This document shows positions 36,850 through 48,383 of a DNA stretch of 64,000 bases, piece by piece (the first letter of the stretch is position 1; each line of letters opens with the position of its first letter). This DNA comes from Rosa chinensis. Taxonomy: Eukaryota; Streptophyta; Magnoliopsida; Rosales; Rosaceae. The translations under genes and the position numbers were made by a program. The stretch spans positions 60,468,397-60,532,396 of the forward strand of contig NC_037088.1 of assembly GCF_002994745.2 (NCBI RefSeq). The letters are read 5' to 3'. A model generated the notes under the pieces. The model ran no database searches, was not told the origin of the DNA, and worked only from the letters and a program-made list of their open reading frames with translations.

Positions 36850-39297
36850 TGCAGCATTCCTTGTGGACAATAGCATGATATGTGACTAATGTGTCGATGC
36901 ATTAACCAACACCATAAAATATCTAAATTGTCCGCATGGTGGTTGAATAGGTCCACAAATATCACATTGGATTCTTTGCAAGAATGATATATTTTCTTTA
37001 GTGTCCTTTGCACAGGATGGTCTCGATCCTAATTTTGCTAAAGAGCAGGCTTTGCAGAACGAATGATGAGCTTTAGAAACAACCAATGAGGATTTTGGTT
37101 AAGCCACGAAGTCACACTTGACTTTAGAAGTAGAAGGAGGAGTCAAAGAATGGTCCATGGCGTCAAAGCCATGTTGTTGCCGTAGGGGGTAGATGGCGCC
37201 AGCCCTAAGTGGCCGGTCTTGCACAGTCTTGGTGCCATGAGGCCTATGCACATCTCCTCGAACCAATTTTTGGTTCTTACTTCTTTTCGTTCTGAAGAAT
37301 TGATGTTCGTGTGAAGTCTTTAATATACGGATCATCATATCAGGACCTGGGTTTTCCAGACAGTCATGCCAAAGCTTATATGTGTCAGAATCCCATAAAT
37401 CATCTCTCATAACATGATTGGATTCAATGATTCAAATAGTGGTTGCATACAACCCACTAGAACGACACATAAGTTTCTCTAAGACTCTTTTATGTCTGTA
37501 GTCATTAGAGGTGATGCAAAGGAACTCTTGTCCATCCTCACAATGTGTTTCCACATGAAAACCATTGGCTCTTATATCTTTGAAGCTTTCCGCCCTAGGA
37601 GCGTAGAGAGTTTCAGTGACATTAGTGATTGTTCCATGTGGCAACAGTGGCAACAAGAATTGAGCTGGTCCTCAACCATGAATCAATTTAGATGACCCTG
37701 CCATCGTAGTCACTGAAGATTGAGTAGGCAATGTCTCAAGAAATAACTGCCTATTTCGAAGTATGGTGTGCGTAGTAGCACTATCCACGAGGCATTCCAG
37801 ATCTCCGGGAAACATACTTGAATGGATAAAGTTCGAATCAAAATCGACACTTTATTTCAATGAAAGCCAATGATTACGTCAAAGTTTCTAAATTTAATCC
37901 AAAAAGGATAATCGAGCTTAGACAAGTAGTAGTTACTCAATCCGTTTGGTAATTCTAATTTGGTAGTGACCAGGTAAGGTAAGGCGAGATTTTGGTGGAG
38001 CATTGCTCACTTTTAAAACCATTCTCTTAGTTCAAACCTTTCCTAGACATCACAATTACTCTAAAGTACGCCTAGTGAGAAAGAGTTATAACCATTGTCT
38101 TTGTTGATAGTTTCCAAATTTTTGGATTTGGATTGAAACCAATGACGTTTATATGGTAAAAATTTTATGCTTACAAACACTCTTAGTTCTTAAAAATTGA
38201 TGCTCACAGACGCTCTTAGTCCAAAGATTACGAACGCTCTTAGTTCGTATGTAGCGTGAATCCCCACGATTCCGCTTTTAGCAAATCAAACCCACGTTAC
38301 AGAAAGGTGGGATGTAGAAGAAGAGATTTTGTTAGTCCCCAAAGAAAAATAAAAATAAATTTAAATTTCAAAAACGGGAATAACTTACTAGTGAAAACTT
38401 ACTCATGAATTTCAGAATTTGAAATTCTCAATACATGAGTGTGTTGATGTATGCGTGTAGGATTGCAAGAGTGCTATTGATCCTAGGTCGGGGATTGCAA
38501 ACTATCTTTCAATCCCTGTTGTGTGGCCGATACAGGTCTGGTCGAGGTAAGCCGAGGAGCTGGTTGACGGATGCGTTAGCAGGGGCGCATAGGCGCTACA
38601 GGGGCAGGCACGCAGATGAGGCTAGCGTGGGCTAGGAGCTGTTGCAGTGATGCTTTAAGGTGGCAGCGGCGGTTTTCAAGGATTTTTTGTTGAAATTTGG
38701 AGTAGATTTGCCTCTGAATAGCTTTCACTTTGATTGGTATACAGATCTCAAAACAACTCTGATAAGGCTAAAATTCAGAGGTCAGATAGAAGAGACAGAG
38801 ATGAATAACTTTTATGAAGAAAGGATTTTTATCTGAGGTCACTATCAGGACGTTTCGGGGCTTGCAATCAGGTTGATCTGCACAGGAATGAGTGTCCTGC
38901 TGTGCTGCAGGGGCAGCAGGCGTGTGGCAATGCTGCAGGGGAAGTAAGGGGCATACGGGTACGTAAGGGCTGCAGGGGGCAACAAGTGATCGGGCTAGCG
39001 CAGGTTAGGTGCAGCGATGATGAAGAAAATTTTCTGCTTTTTGGTTTTTGTTTTGTGGTTAGAGCTCGTGCTGATAACGTGTTTTAGAATACCAGATTCG
39101 AGAGAGATTGATGAGAGAATTGTGTATTCAATATTGAGAATATGAGCCCTATATATAGAGATTACAAAGTACATGTTCTAATGTTACAAGGAATACTATT
39201 CTGAATAGGACTAGGAATTCTAGAACTTTCTCTCCTATTACAACCATGAAACTAATCCTAGTTTGATTAGGCACACAAAGTCAATTTTCCTTCAACA
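36850..39297 (-). pseudogene. Truncated minus-strand Ty1/Copia element
   Basis: On the minus strand, from high to low coordinates: a 218 bp LTR (39080-39297), a priming site (ttatcagcacgagc just inside it), degenerate gag-protease (GC-rich around 38430-39000), pre-integrase (LWHDCLENPG...MMIRILKTSH, 37410-37099), and integrase start (HSFCKACSLAKLGSRPS...CDICGPI...FRYFMVLV, 37086-36886), ending abruptly near 36850. Reverse transcriptase, RNase H and the second LTR are absent. Multiple stops and frameshifts make it non-functional. It separates CHX1 from CHX2. Confidence 0.8.
39080..39297 (-). repeat. LTR of the truncated Copia
   Basis: The sequence begins tgttttagaatacc and ends tccttcaaca, the TG...CA termini with short inverted repeats tgtt/aaca. 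A ctatatatag promoter-like stretch lies inside. The adjacent priming-site sequence at 39064-39079 fixes its orientation as minus. Confidence 0.75.
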
Positions 39298-40236
39298 CTA
39301 AAAAGTTTTTGAATACAAATATCCAAATTTTCTAAGAATACAAACCCAATAGTGGTAATGAAACACTCTCTCATAGCATTAAACCCCCCTTTGATGCCAA
39401 AACCATAACTCGTAATGCTCATACTAAATAAGTAAATATACGCCTAGCCTTTTCCTGAAACACAAATACTAAATGAATATACCCTGGCCAACTCTCTTGT
39501 TTGTTTGAATATGCATATCTCAAAATAAAGGTCAGTAATGATAAAGTAATTTGGGGTTCACATCCAAAACCAAGATTTTGATGAAGTTAATATTAATGAT
39601 TTTGTGAATTGAATAACGAATTAACGAATTAACGATGAGGATGCAACAAAAAGAAAAAAAAATTGTAATAAATTGAAATTTGGACGGAGAAGATGAAGAT
39701 TAATGTTATCAGAAGCGAAATTAAGTAGTTTTGTATTTAGTTTTCCTTAAATGATTTCAATTTTAGAAAATTAGTGTACTTATTAGTTATTTTGCATTTG
39801 GGTAATATAGTTTTTCAATAAATCAAATATTTGTAGGGTGAATAAACAAAATGGTAGGGTGACAATAGCCACACCCAAAAGAAAAAAAGAAGAAGAAGAA
39901 GAGAATATCGCTTATGATAAATTATCGTTCGAACCCTATGATGATAAATCGGTTATAAGTGATTTTGATGATCACTCCGGTGTCAATGAACCTTTATTTC
40001 CATCCAATTTTCTTGTGGACTACATTTCACAATTTTTCTCATATAAAATAAGGGGCTACAACGACTTTTGCTGCTCATTTGAACCCAAGACCCCAATCAC
40101 CCTTACATTCTCGATCCGGATTCAACTATTGACCCTGTGCCTCCACATTCACCGAGGAGCCTTCATTTTTTTTTTTTTTTGAAAGGAAGGAGGCTTCATC
40201 TTGTTGATATTGAATTTCGCGCAGAAATCTCTGGTT
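39298..40236 (+). other. CHX2 upstream region, partly homologous to CHX1 upstream
   Basis: From about 39987 (tgaaccttta...ccaattttcttgtggactacat) the sequence aligns with the CHX1 upstream region starting near 32881. This shows that the promoter was duplicated with the gene. A T run at 40158 interrupts the alignment with a small direct repeat (gaggagccttcat / ggaggcttcat). The frame 39838-40182 is probably not a gene. Confidence 0.55.
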
Positions 40237-40287
40237 GGATAATTCGTAGGGTTAGGTTGGAATCATCATCAACCCTATGAATTATCC
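40237..40287 (+). promoter_or_regulatory. Inverted repeat upstream of CHX2
   Basis: ggataattcgtagggtt (40237-40253) and aaccctatgaattatcc (40271-40287) pair along 17 bp with a single G-T type mismatch, at the same distance before the ATG as in CHX1. Confidence 0.7.
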
Positions 40288-40362
40288 TAACATTGGGATG
40301 ATAATCGGGATCTTTCAACATTAAGATTATTGCAAATCAAGAAGTCGTTGGGAGGCACATAA

Positions 40363-43056
40363 ATGGCTGAAGCTTACAAGGGATTACCGTTTCAAGTATG
40401 TGTGCCATCGGTTGCCATTTTCTCCAAAGGGGTTTGGTTTAAAGAAAATCCTTTTGACTATACATTTCCTGCAACCCTTGCCCAAATTATCCTTGTCGTT
40501 GTGACCTCCCGGCTACTTTATTTTATTCTCAAACCTCTAGGACAGACCAAATTCTCTTGCAATCTCCTGGTACGTACCCCTTTTTCATGCCTTGATGATT
40601 TTTGAGCTATACGTAGCCTAGTGTGAATATGTTGATAGATTTGATGGGGAAAACAATAAGGGCAATGTAAATATTATCTTTTTTCAATCAATATATGAAT
40701 TAAGCATTAATTTCAGCTTCTCCAACCCAAAACAGGACACAAAATTAGTCAATCTAAAACCAATGTTTTTGTTGATCGGTCTTGTTCAGGGTGGCTTTAT
40801 CTTGGGGCCTTCTCTGCTAGGGCGCAACCAGTTTATGAGGGACAAGCTATTTAATCCGAAAGATGCGTCGTTGTGGGCGACAATGTCTCTTGTGGGCGGT
40901 ATATACTCCATGTTCATAATTGCAGTTAAATTTGACATAAGCATGGTCAAAAGAACAAAGCTTTCTTTGAAGATTGGTATTCCAGGGCTCATTTTCACCG
41001 TTGCAATTTCCTTGGGCCTCGGAATCCTGTTAGCCAGCTTCATTCCTGGAATCAAAGGAGGATTCTTCCCCATATTTTTATTTTCTATTATTTCTTTCAC
41101 TTTCTTCCCTGATGTAGCTCAGGCCTTGGACGAACTCAACCTTATGAATTCTGAGTTGGGTCAAATCGCCATATCCTCTGCTTTGCTCATTGAAATCATA
41201 CAATGGTTGTTCTCAACAGTACAAGACATAGCTACTAAAGATAATGTAAGCCACGGAGCTTTGACTTTCATTTCCGTAGTGGCAATGTCTGTTTTCATTG
41301 TTTATGTCATACGCCCTCTTATGGTATCAATTGCTAAGAACACACCAGAAGGACAAGAAGTAAAGGAGTTCTATGTAGTAGCAATACTAGTTGGGGCTCT
41401 AGTTCTGTCTCTTATATCCGACGCAATAGGTGCCGCCTTTTTTGTTGGTCCTATAATTCTTGGGTTAGTCATTCCAGATGGACCACCTCTGGGTGCAGCG
41501 TTAGTAACCAAGACTGAATTGTTGGTCTCTGAACTTCTTCTTCCCATATTCTATTTTCGTACTGGCTTCAGGACAAACATACATTTGTTTAGCGATTGGA
41601 AGAGTTTTGCCACATTGCAAGCCATCATTGGTGCATCATATGTGGTAAAAACGGTGGCAGTTACCGTGGCTGCATTGTGCTGCAAAATTAGGTTCAGAAA
41701 TAGTCTCTTGCTCGGCATGATGATTAATATCCGGGGTATTATACATATTACCATTTTCGCTCGATGGAGGTACAGTCAGGTATATTTTTACACCTTTCTT
41801 TCTCGAGATGGCGATAGTAATTTGGGTTAATTCCTACTAATGTTTATCTTCTACAGCTCCTAGATCAACGCGTCTATACTCAGCTAGTGTTATCTGTGCT
41901 GATTGGGAACATGATTGCAACATCATTGGTACACTTCACATACAGGCCTCATTTAAGACTCGGGCCATCACCCAAAGGTCCACGCATTAGAAACATCCAA
42001 TCAGTTCAAAGCAACTCTCCTTTCGACATTCTTTGTTGTATCCACAATGAGGAAAGTATCCGCAACCTCACCTCCCTCCTAGAAGCCTCAAACCCAACAG
42101 AATCAAGCCCCATTTGCGCTTATATTATCCATGCAGTCGAGCTTGTGGGGCGGGCTGCACCTGTACTAGTCCCTTACAAGAAGAAGAAGGAGGGGAACAA
42201 ACTTAGCCGAATAAGTTCACTCACACATCATATGATGCAAGCATTTTTGAACTACTCGGAAAACTCAAGTGGTCCTGTCTTGATCCAATCATTCACTATG
42301 ATCGCGCCGTATAAATCAATGCATGAGACCATTTGCCGTGTAGTGCATGACAATATCGTACCTTTGGTTATCCTCCCATTTCATGACAACCACCAGGTTA
42401 TGGTTGGCACCAACGTGACTGCCTCAATACGCCAATTCAACAACAATGTGCAGGAATATTCATCGTGTACAGTTGGAATACTAGTTGAAAGAGGATTTCC
42501 TGGTCGGCTGACCTTGTCCCATTTCTCATACAATGTGGCTACATTTTTCATTGGCGGACCAGATGACCGCGAGGCTTTGGCCTTAGCAGCACGTATGTTA
42601 GGCAACCATAATGTGGTCCTCACAGTATACAGGATTATTACTGTGCCACAAAAATTAAGCGAGGGTAACTATAATGAAGACAAGGAGATGGAGGCAAGGC
42701 TGGATGAGTCGATGGTGGATGAGTTTAAGCTGAGAAATAATGGGAATAATTGCTTGAATTGGCAAGATATCGAGGTTGAGGACTCTGTACAGCTTATGGA
42801 TGCAATTATGAACTCGCAGGGGGATTATGATCTTGTAATGGTTGGAAGGCGGCATGCGGACAGTTCATTAAGGGACGAGGAAATGTCAGAATTCGTGCAT
42901 TATGCGGAGCTGGGAATGATAGGCGACATGCTTGCTTCTTCAGATTTCTGCAGTGGAATGGTGAATGTTTTGGTGTTGCAAGAAAGCAGAGAACTGAGTA
43001 GAAATTATGGATCAGCTTTTGGAAGTGGCTTCTCGAAAAATCTGGGAATGAAGTAG
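40363..43056 (+). CDS. CHX-like: Cation/H+ exchanger CHX2 of the cluster (798 aa)
   Basis: Exons 40363-40569, 40790-41779 and 41857-43056 join in phase 0, with exon lengths identical to CHX1 except for the last. The protein is very close to CHX1 (roughly 90% in the tail by eye), so this is a recent tandem duplicate. Domains are as in CHX1: an exchanger membrane domain and a cytosolic tail. The helix carrying the family's Asn-Asp pair reads SSALLIEIIQW, that is Ile-Glu, and the following GLK-type segment reads TGFRTN. The C-terminus (GSGFSKNLGMK) differs from CHX1's because an indel shifts the last residues. No stops interrupt it, so it is presumed to be an expressed paralogue, but its transport competence is doubtful. 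Confidence 0.88.
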
Positions 43057-43451
43057 ATTTTAGCCTAGCGGCTAAACTTCTAGAGCTTCATGTCTTTCTG
43101 GCACTCTGTTTTGCAAAATGTAGTAAGATAGACGTAGCAAAAGCGAGTTACAAGGAGTCAGTTTTGATTATTATGATGTGAAAAGCTAGCTGATCAGATG
43201 CTTGTTAGGAACTTAGGATATAGAGATCGAATATGTTGCTGTCCAGTACCATTTGTTCTATTGGCAGAAGTCTCTTCTTTATAAGTGGGAGGTTGTGAGT
43301 TTAACTCACAATAGACTAAAAAATAAAAATAAAAACATGTAGCTTAGGAAAATCGTATAGTGTTGTATGAATTGATTATACCTGTTAATGATCATCTAAG
43401 TTTGCAATTTTCCACGTGCACTTTCGATGTAGTTTTCAGTTCCATTAATAA

Positions 43452-43652
43452 CTGAATGCAGCTTGTTCAGCTAAAGATGAGTCCCTTTTGTTATTTTTTT
43501 AATTTTTCTTCAGCTAAATTATTAGAACTGATTTCGCACAATTAGAAAAATAACCTGAACAAGCTGACTTTTAGTAAAAATCTTGATTAATCTACTGAAC
43601 AAAATGTGAGTGACCAAAGGGACACATCTTTAGCTGAGCAAGCTGCATTCAG
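43452..43652. mobile_element. 201 bp foldback MITE-like element
   Basis: The left arm (ctgaatgcagcttgttcagctaaagatg...tccc) and the reverse complement of the right arm (ctgaatgcagcttgctcagctaaagatg...tccc) match over about 40 bp. The interior continues to pair loosely (aacaagctgac). No convincing target duplication was seen. It is probably a MITE. Confidence 0.65.
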
Positions 43653-43756
43653 CTAAATTTTTCACAAATAAAACCCGGCCACTTTGTACAAGAGTTTGGC
43701 AATCTGCTGGCTTTAATTTACAGAATTTTTCTCATTTTGATGATTGGGTCCTCTCC

Positions 43757-43849
43757 TGGAGCAAAGAAATTGTTCTCTTTGTAGTTGTTTTCCTTTTCCT
43801 CCTCCTCCAAAAAAAAAAGGCCACTTTAGAGAACAATTTCTTTGCTCCA
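43757..43849. repeat. 21 bp perfect inverted repeat
   Basis: tggagcaaagaaattgttctc (43757-43777) is the exact reverse complement of 43829-43849, with a ~51 bp T-rich loop. It may be another small foldback element, or a structured RNA if transcribed. Confidence 0.75.
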
Positions 43850-44125
43850 AATTTCACAAAATTTCTAACCGAGCTACATGCGTACTCCTCGTCAATGAGG
43901 GAAGAACGTAGAGGCTGGTAAGTTTACGACAGAAGGAAGAAACCATACAGATTGAGCTAATAGATGGATCAACCGATCAACAAATTAAAGTTATTATTAT
44001 TATTATTTTTGTCACATGTTAAATTCTTTTGCCACAGATCGATGTCACAAATGTATCCAAATTACACTTTGCTCCTCCAATTGTAAAGTGGCTTTCAAAT
44101 GATAACGGGTCGTTCATTATATAGC

Positions 44126-45840
44126 AATTTTTTTTTTGTTGAATAGAGTTGATTTTATTAATAATCATAGGCCAGAGTCTAACAGAACTTACATAAGAAA
44201 TTCCGGGACAAACCGGATGACCTATCTAAGCTACAACTAAACTCATTAGAATCCAGAGGGACGTACACTGAACAACAAGCCTACTTTAATAGAATAATCT
44301 CGCTCTCATAAGGAAAAATATTCATTTAGTCTAATCTGTCAAGCACGCAATTGTGGTACAGATATCAACTAGAAACGTCTTAGGAAAGCATATAGAAATT
44401 ACCCCTGCTTCAAAGACTCGAGTCCAGAATGTCTTGTTGTGTTGAAACCCTAAACATGTACCTTGTCCTCCCCTTGGGGTCAAAGTTAGTACCTGTCTCA
44501 GGCTCTTCAGCATCCAACAGCCTCGGCTTCAGGTTGCTTTTCTTGCTTCCCAATGCTCCATCTTGAAACTTAGGCTTGTTTCGATGAACCTTTGGGCCTT
44601 TTTCTTCTAAGTTTTACCAATAGTAACTGGAACCTCCACAAGATCTCCAAGATGGAACTCACTAGGTATTATTGCCAAGCTAGGTTTCTGCCTCTTCTCC
44701 ATACGCCATTCATCATGGCACCATTTACGCACCCCTAAAACTCTTGGGATTGCAGCATCAGGCCCAATTTCTAACACAGAAGCTGGTCCATCATTGTCCT
44801 TCTCCATCAACCCAATTGACCCAGAAATGAGCCCACCTCCAGAGTTGGGCCCAGCAGCCTTACCCAGCCCACCATGTTTCCCAGTCAACCCTAGCCCCTC
44901 AGTCAACCCTAATTTATTTGAAATTAGGGTTGGCCGCCGAAAAAACCTGGGACTCCAAACTTGCAGCAGCCGCCTGTCCTGCCTCCGGCCTAGCCTCCAT
45001 CTCTGACCGATCATTCACCGCCTATGTTCCAGGAGATATCGCCCCCTCTACCACAGTCTCCAAGGCCTGTGAACCCAAACTCGGATCCGGTTGCAACACC
45101 TGGACATCCGGCATCAGCGACACCGACAACAACCCCTTATCATAGGCACCACCACCATGTCCAAACCAACCACACTCCGGGAATATACCATGACATTTCT
45201 CATACCTAAACTCTAGCAAACCAGAAAGTTTCGGCGAGAAGCAGTACGTACGTCTAGCCCAAATCCTCCGACGCACATCATGGACAACCCGGATCCATTA
45301 GATTGGATCCTTCCGCTTCAACGCCACAATATCGACCTTCACCAAGGCCCCCAGATCATTCCCTATTAGAGTTAGAGATCGCTCGTTGCGCATAGCAACC
45401 CGGAGTCCCGTCCCGGCTACCTAGAGTTCCAAGGATTGAAGAGAGGTATCCTCCACTGATCCAATACAGTCATAGTCGGCCATAACAAGCATAGAACCGC
45501 TGAAGAACCAAGGACCACCGTGAAGGACGTGATCCTTCTCCTCTTGTGTCTTAAACTGAAACACAAAGACTCCTGCTATCTCTTCACGAATCAAAACCCG
45601 TTCCTTAAGCCTCCACACTCCTGAAATCGCCGCTGCAAATGATGGGATCGCCACAGGACGTCTCGGAGCTAATAGCCGGCCACACAGATAAAAGTAGGGA
45701 TCATGGAGTGCATCTCCGCCCCCAACCAGGCTCACCACAACCTCCTCCGCCAGAGCAAGCGTCAACGCCGCTTCCCCTGCCGCCATCATGAAGCTGTTCC
45801 CGATCAGTTTCTCAGCCAGAGAGAAACCCTAGCAGAGAGA
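44126..45840 (-). pseudogene. DUF4283 gag-like retroelement remnant
   Basis: The minus strand from 45789 downward encodes the start of a DUF4283 protein (VWRLKERVLIREEIAGVFVFQFKTQEEKDHVLHGGPWFFSG). After a frame break there is the basic zinc-knuckle area (FRYEKCHGIFPECGWFGHGG), and then a Pro/Gly-rich tail ending at 44607. This is ORF1-like protein of plant non-LTR elements. ORF2 is missing. The T run at 44126 with gttgattttattaata looks like a minus-strand 3' end. A possible imperfect target repeat cattatata occurs at 44115 and 45894. Several frameshifts make it non-functional. Confidence 0.65.
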
Positions 45841-46357
45841 AAAAGCTGACAATTTCCACGTAGAATATGTAGTGTCTATTTTTTAAAAAGAGACATTATA
45901 TACACAAAAAAAAAAAGTGATTTCTCTACTTCAGACATTTGTGAACGATGTTTGTATACTTCTATGCAAAAAAATTTGACACATTATATTGCAATTTCAT
46001 CCTCACAATTAATATAATTATTTGGCCTAATTTTGTTATTATTTTTGAGTAAAAACAAGAATATACTCTATTCATTTAAGCTAATAGCATTGTAAAAGAA
46101 CCTACCACGGGGTGGTTCAAAAAAAAAGAAAAGTTTTTCACACATAATATTATAATAACAAATGTCTGGCTACTCAAAATATATAGAAAATTATAGAACT
46201 CTTGAGTCTTGACCAGATTAAATTTTGTAAAATACGAAAATTCATATGTTTTAAGTTAATTTATTTTCACATTAAATTAAACCTCGTTAATTGGATATCA
46301 TATGGAAAAATGCTTGAGATTGAATGAATTGTTTGGCCAGTCTGTTTGATACAAATA
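45841..46357. other. AT-rich spacer before the Copia element
   Basis: No gene or RNA is seen. It contains long A/T tracts. The last five bases (aaata, 46353-46357) are the left target duplication of the Copia. Confidence 0.5.
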
Positions 46358-46423
46358 TGTTAAGATGAATGGTGAGAAGGAGACTGAGCATGACAAGAAA
46401 AAGAAGGAGACTGTACCTAGTGG

Positions 46424-46860
46424 CAGTGGCGTAGCCAAAAATTTAGTTAAGCGAGGTCAAACTTACATAGCTAGTCGATTAAGTGAAAAAAATAAAAATA
46501 ATAACCGACTCGATTTAAAATACTCTTTACTAATCTAAAAATAATCACCTAATACAGTTTTTTTTTATCTCCAAACTATTTTCCTATGATGACAAAAAAC
46601 AAAAAGAAATCTGTACATAAGGATGAGATAAACAAATCAAGGAGAGGAATAGATATACAAAAAGAAACACATTTGTTTGTAAGAATAAGGTGTCATAAGC
46701 TAGTTAAAAGTAACTATTTTGTTACTTTAGAACGGGCATATTGAGTCAAGTAGCTCATATTTTTCTTACAAAAGCAAACACTTCAGGCAAAATAGTTCAT
46801 CAAGATTGTGATCGAGCAGAGTCAATTGACCCTTCTGATGTCCATGTAGCTACGCCCTTG
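46424..46860. mobile_element. hAT-like non-autonomous element (437 bp)
   Basis: It is flanked by the 8 bp direct repeat cctagtgg (46416-46423 and 46861-46868). The ends cagtggcgtagcca and caagggcgtagcta (reverse complement of the right end) form terminal inverted repeats. The 3' LTR of the same Copia has a single uninterrupted cctagtgg at the orthologous site. An 8 bp duplication with CAGNGGCGTAGC ends is typical of hAT elements. It carries no transposase. Confidence 0.88.
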
Positions 46861-46885
46861 CCTAGTGGTCTTCCTATTAATCATA

Positions 46886-47568
46886 GGAAAGAACTTCGCT
46901 GACCAGGGCTGGTCAGCCCACGCTGACCACACCCAATAAAAAAAAGACACCTGTCCATTAAAAAAAAAAAATTATGGTTGAAACCCCTGAAACATCTCTT
47001 CTCCTTCACTTACCGTCTCAGAACCAAATCTAACCCCCCCCAGCCCCTACGGTGTTCGACGACCGAGCAATGGCTGGTGCTCTCCTCCGGGTCAGCACCG
47101 CAGCGTTACAGTGCTCCATCTCCTCCGCCGCTCGCGGAGCAGTGGATCGTGCCTCTCCCGGAGAAGGTCAAGAAGAGCCGCTGCGCTTTTCTTCCCCACG
47201 GCGGCAATGAGTGGCCTCACCACCACCTCCGCACCGCCGCGATTACTCGCAATCCCAGCACGACACCGTTTCACCGACAATTCATGGACTTCCATCGCCA
47301 TCCCCAAACCTCATCTCATAGCTCCACGAATCATTTGCATGGCGGTCAGTCCATTAAGCAATGGTGCTGGGGTTGAGTAGGGAAGAGCTGGGATGGTGCC
47401 GGGGGGGGGGGGGGGGGGGGGTTAGATTTGGTTCTGAGATGGTAAGTGAAGGAGAAGAGATGTTTCGGGGGTTTCAACCAGAATTTTTTTTTTTTAATGG
47501 ATAGGTGTCTTTTTTTATTGGGTGTGGTCAGCATGGGCTGACCAGCCCTGGTCAGCGAAGTTCTTTCC
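46886..47568. mobile_element. Long-TIR MULE / foldback element (683 bp)
   Basis: About 155 bp at each end are nearly perfect inverted repeats (ggaaagaacttcgctgacca...to a G/C homopolymer). The flanks ttaatcata (46877-46885, 47569-47577) are a perfect 9 bp target duplication, and the 3' LTR holds the empty site. The unique middle (47041-47400) is GC-rich and may be captured host DNA. Confidence 0.9.
47111..47380 (+). pseudogene. Possible captured gene fragment with transit-peptide-like frame
   Basis: In the interior of the foldback MULE, a frame reads Arg/Ser-rich sequence and then MSGLTTTSAPPRLLAIPARH...PHLIAPRIICMA. The Ser/Thr/Arg/Pro-rich composition and the (I/V)CMA-like junction recall a plastid transit peptide followed by a few mature residues. 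This would make the element a Pack-MULE. No homologue was recognised, so the call is speculative. Confidence 0.3.
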
Positions 47569-48012
47569 TTAATCATACAAGTACAAATATGGCGTGCTCA
47601 CAAGTGACTAGTGACAGCTCGAGCTCAAGTCCACGTATTGATGAAGTCATCAATACCATCACAGCCAGCTCTTTCACACGGGATGCATGAACTGAAGATT
47701 GCATGTGCTTTTGATCTTGACTGCTACATGATTTCCACGTGTCAAGATCTGCTTTGCTGCTTTGAAGATTCCAGAATAATTAGTTTGCTAATTAAGTTTG
47801 TTAATTTTGTTTACTTGAGTAGTATAAATTAATAGCTTGCGTCTGTTCCTTTTGAGCGGTTGAGATCATTTTGTAAAATTACTCATATCAAATATCAATT
47901 GCTTCTCTCAGTTCTCTCTTTTCAGAGCTTCGTCTTCTTTAGGTTAGGGTTTACTTCTTTCACCATTGTTGCTTTGCTTCAAGCTTATATGATGATGCAA
48001 TGGATTTTAGCA

Positions 48013-48024
48013 TGGTATCAGAGC
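48013..48024 (+). other. Primer-binding site (initiator tRNA-Met)
   Basis: tggtatcagagc directly follows the LTR end, complementary to the 3' end of plant initiator tRNA-Met. This is the usual Copia primer site. Confidence 0.92.
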
Positions 48025-48383
48025 CCACGGTTGCCTGACCAGTGTTTCAATTGCTTTTTCTGCTACTAATTTCATATCAGAATCACTTGTAGAATCAATT
48101 TGATGCATCAGATTTGTAGAATTACCATATCTATTATGAATATGTTGAATTTACTAAGCGAGATCATCATCATAACTCAATCTGTACAATTATCGGCCAG
48201 TAGCAAATGTGAAATTGCTCTTCTAGATCTATATTTGTTCAGCTTGTTTCTTTAAGATTGATAGTTGTAGTTGATCCACCATGTATTGACTCTATATACA
48301 TCGCGATCTATTGCTGCTCTACTTGTGTTGCTTGCCTTCACTCTAAGGTGAACTCAACTGCTCAAGCTTTTCTTCAGTCTTCA

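Larger units (their letters stand above)
43057..44125. other. Intergenic with small foldback elements
   Basis: Holds the 201 bp foldback at 43452-43652 and a 21 bp inverted repeat at 43757-43849. A SINE-like tract (gtgagtttaactcacaatag, 43295-43320, then A-rich) is noted but lacks target duplications. No gene. Confidence 0.5.
46358..48012 (+). repeat. 5' LTR of the Copia, enlarged by two DNA transposons
   Basis: Removing the hAT-like (437 bp) and MULE (683 bp) insertions with one copy each of their target duplications leaves about 518 bp, comparable to the 492 bp 3' LTR. Differences are a ~21 bp extra gaagaagg-type repeat near the start and a small duplication near 47780. Confidence 0.9.

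Noticed and set aside
39838..40182. 114 aa open frame with Lys/Glu/Asp-rich start upstream of CHX2
   Set aside because: It crosses the homologous promoter region of CHX1, where the frame is not kept, and ends in a T run, so it is unlikely to be coding.
43290..43340. SINE-like B-box tract gtgagtttaactcacaatag followed by an A-rich stretch
   Set aside because: No target duplication or A-box could be found; the palindromic look may be chance.
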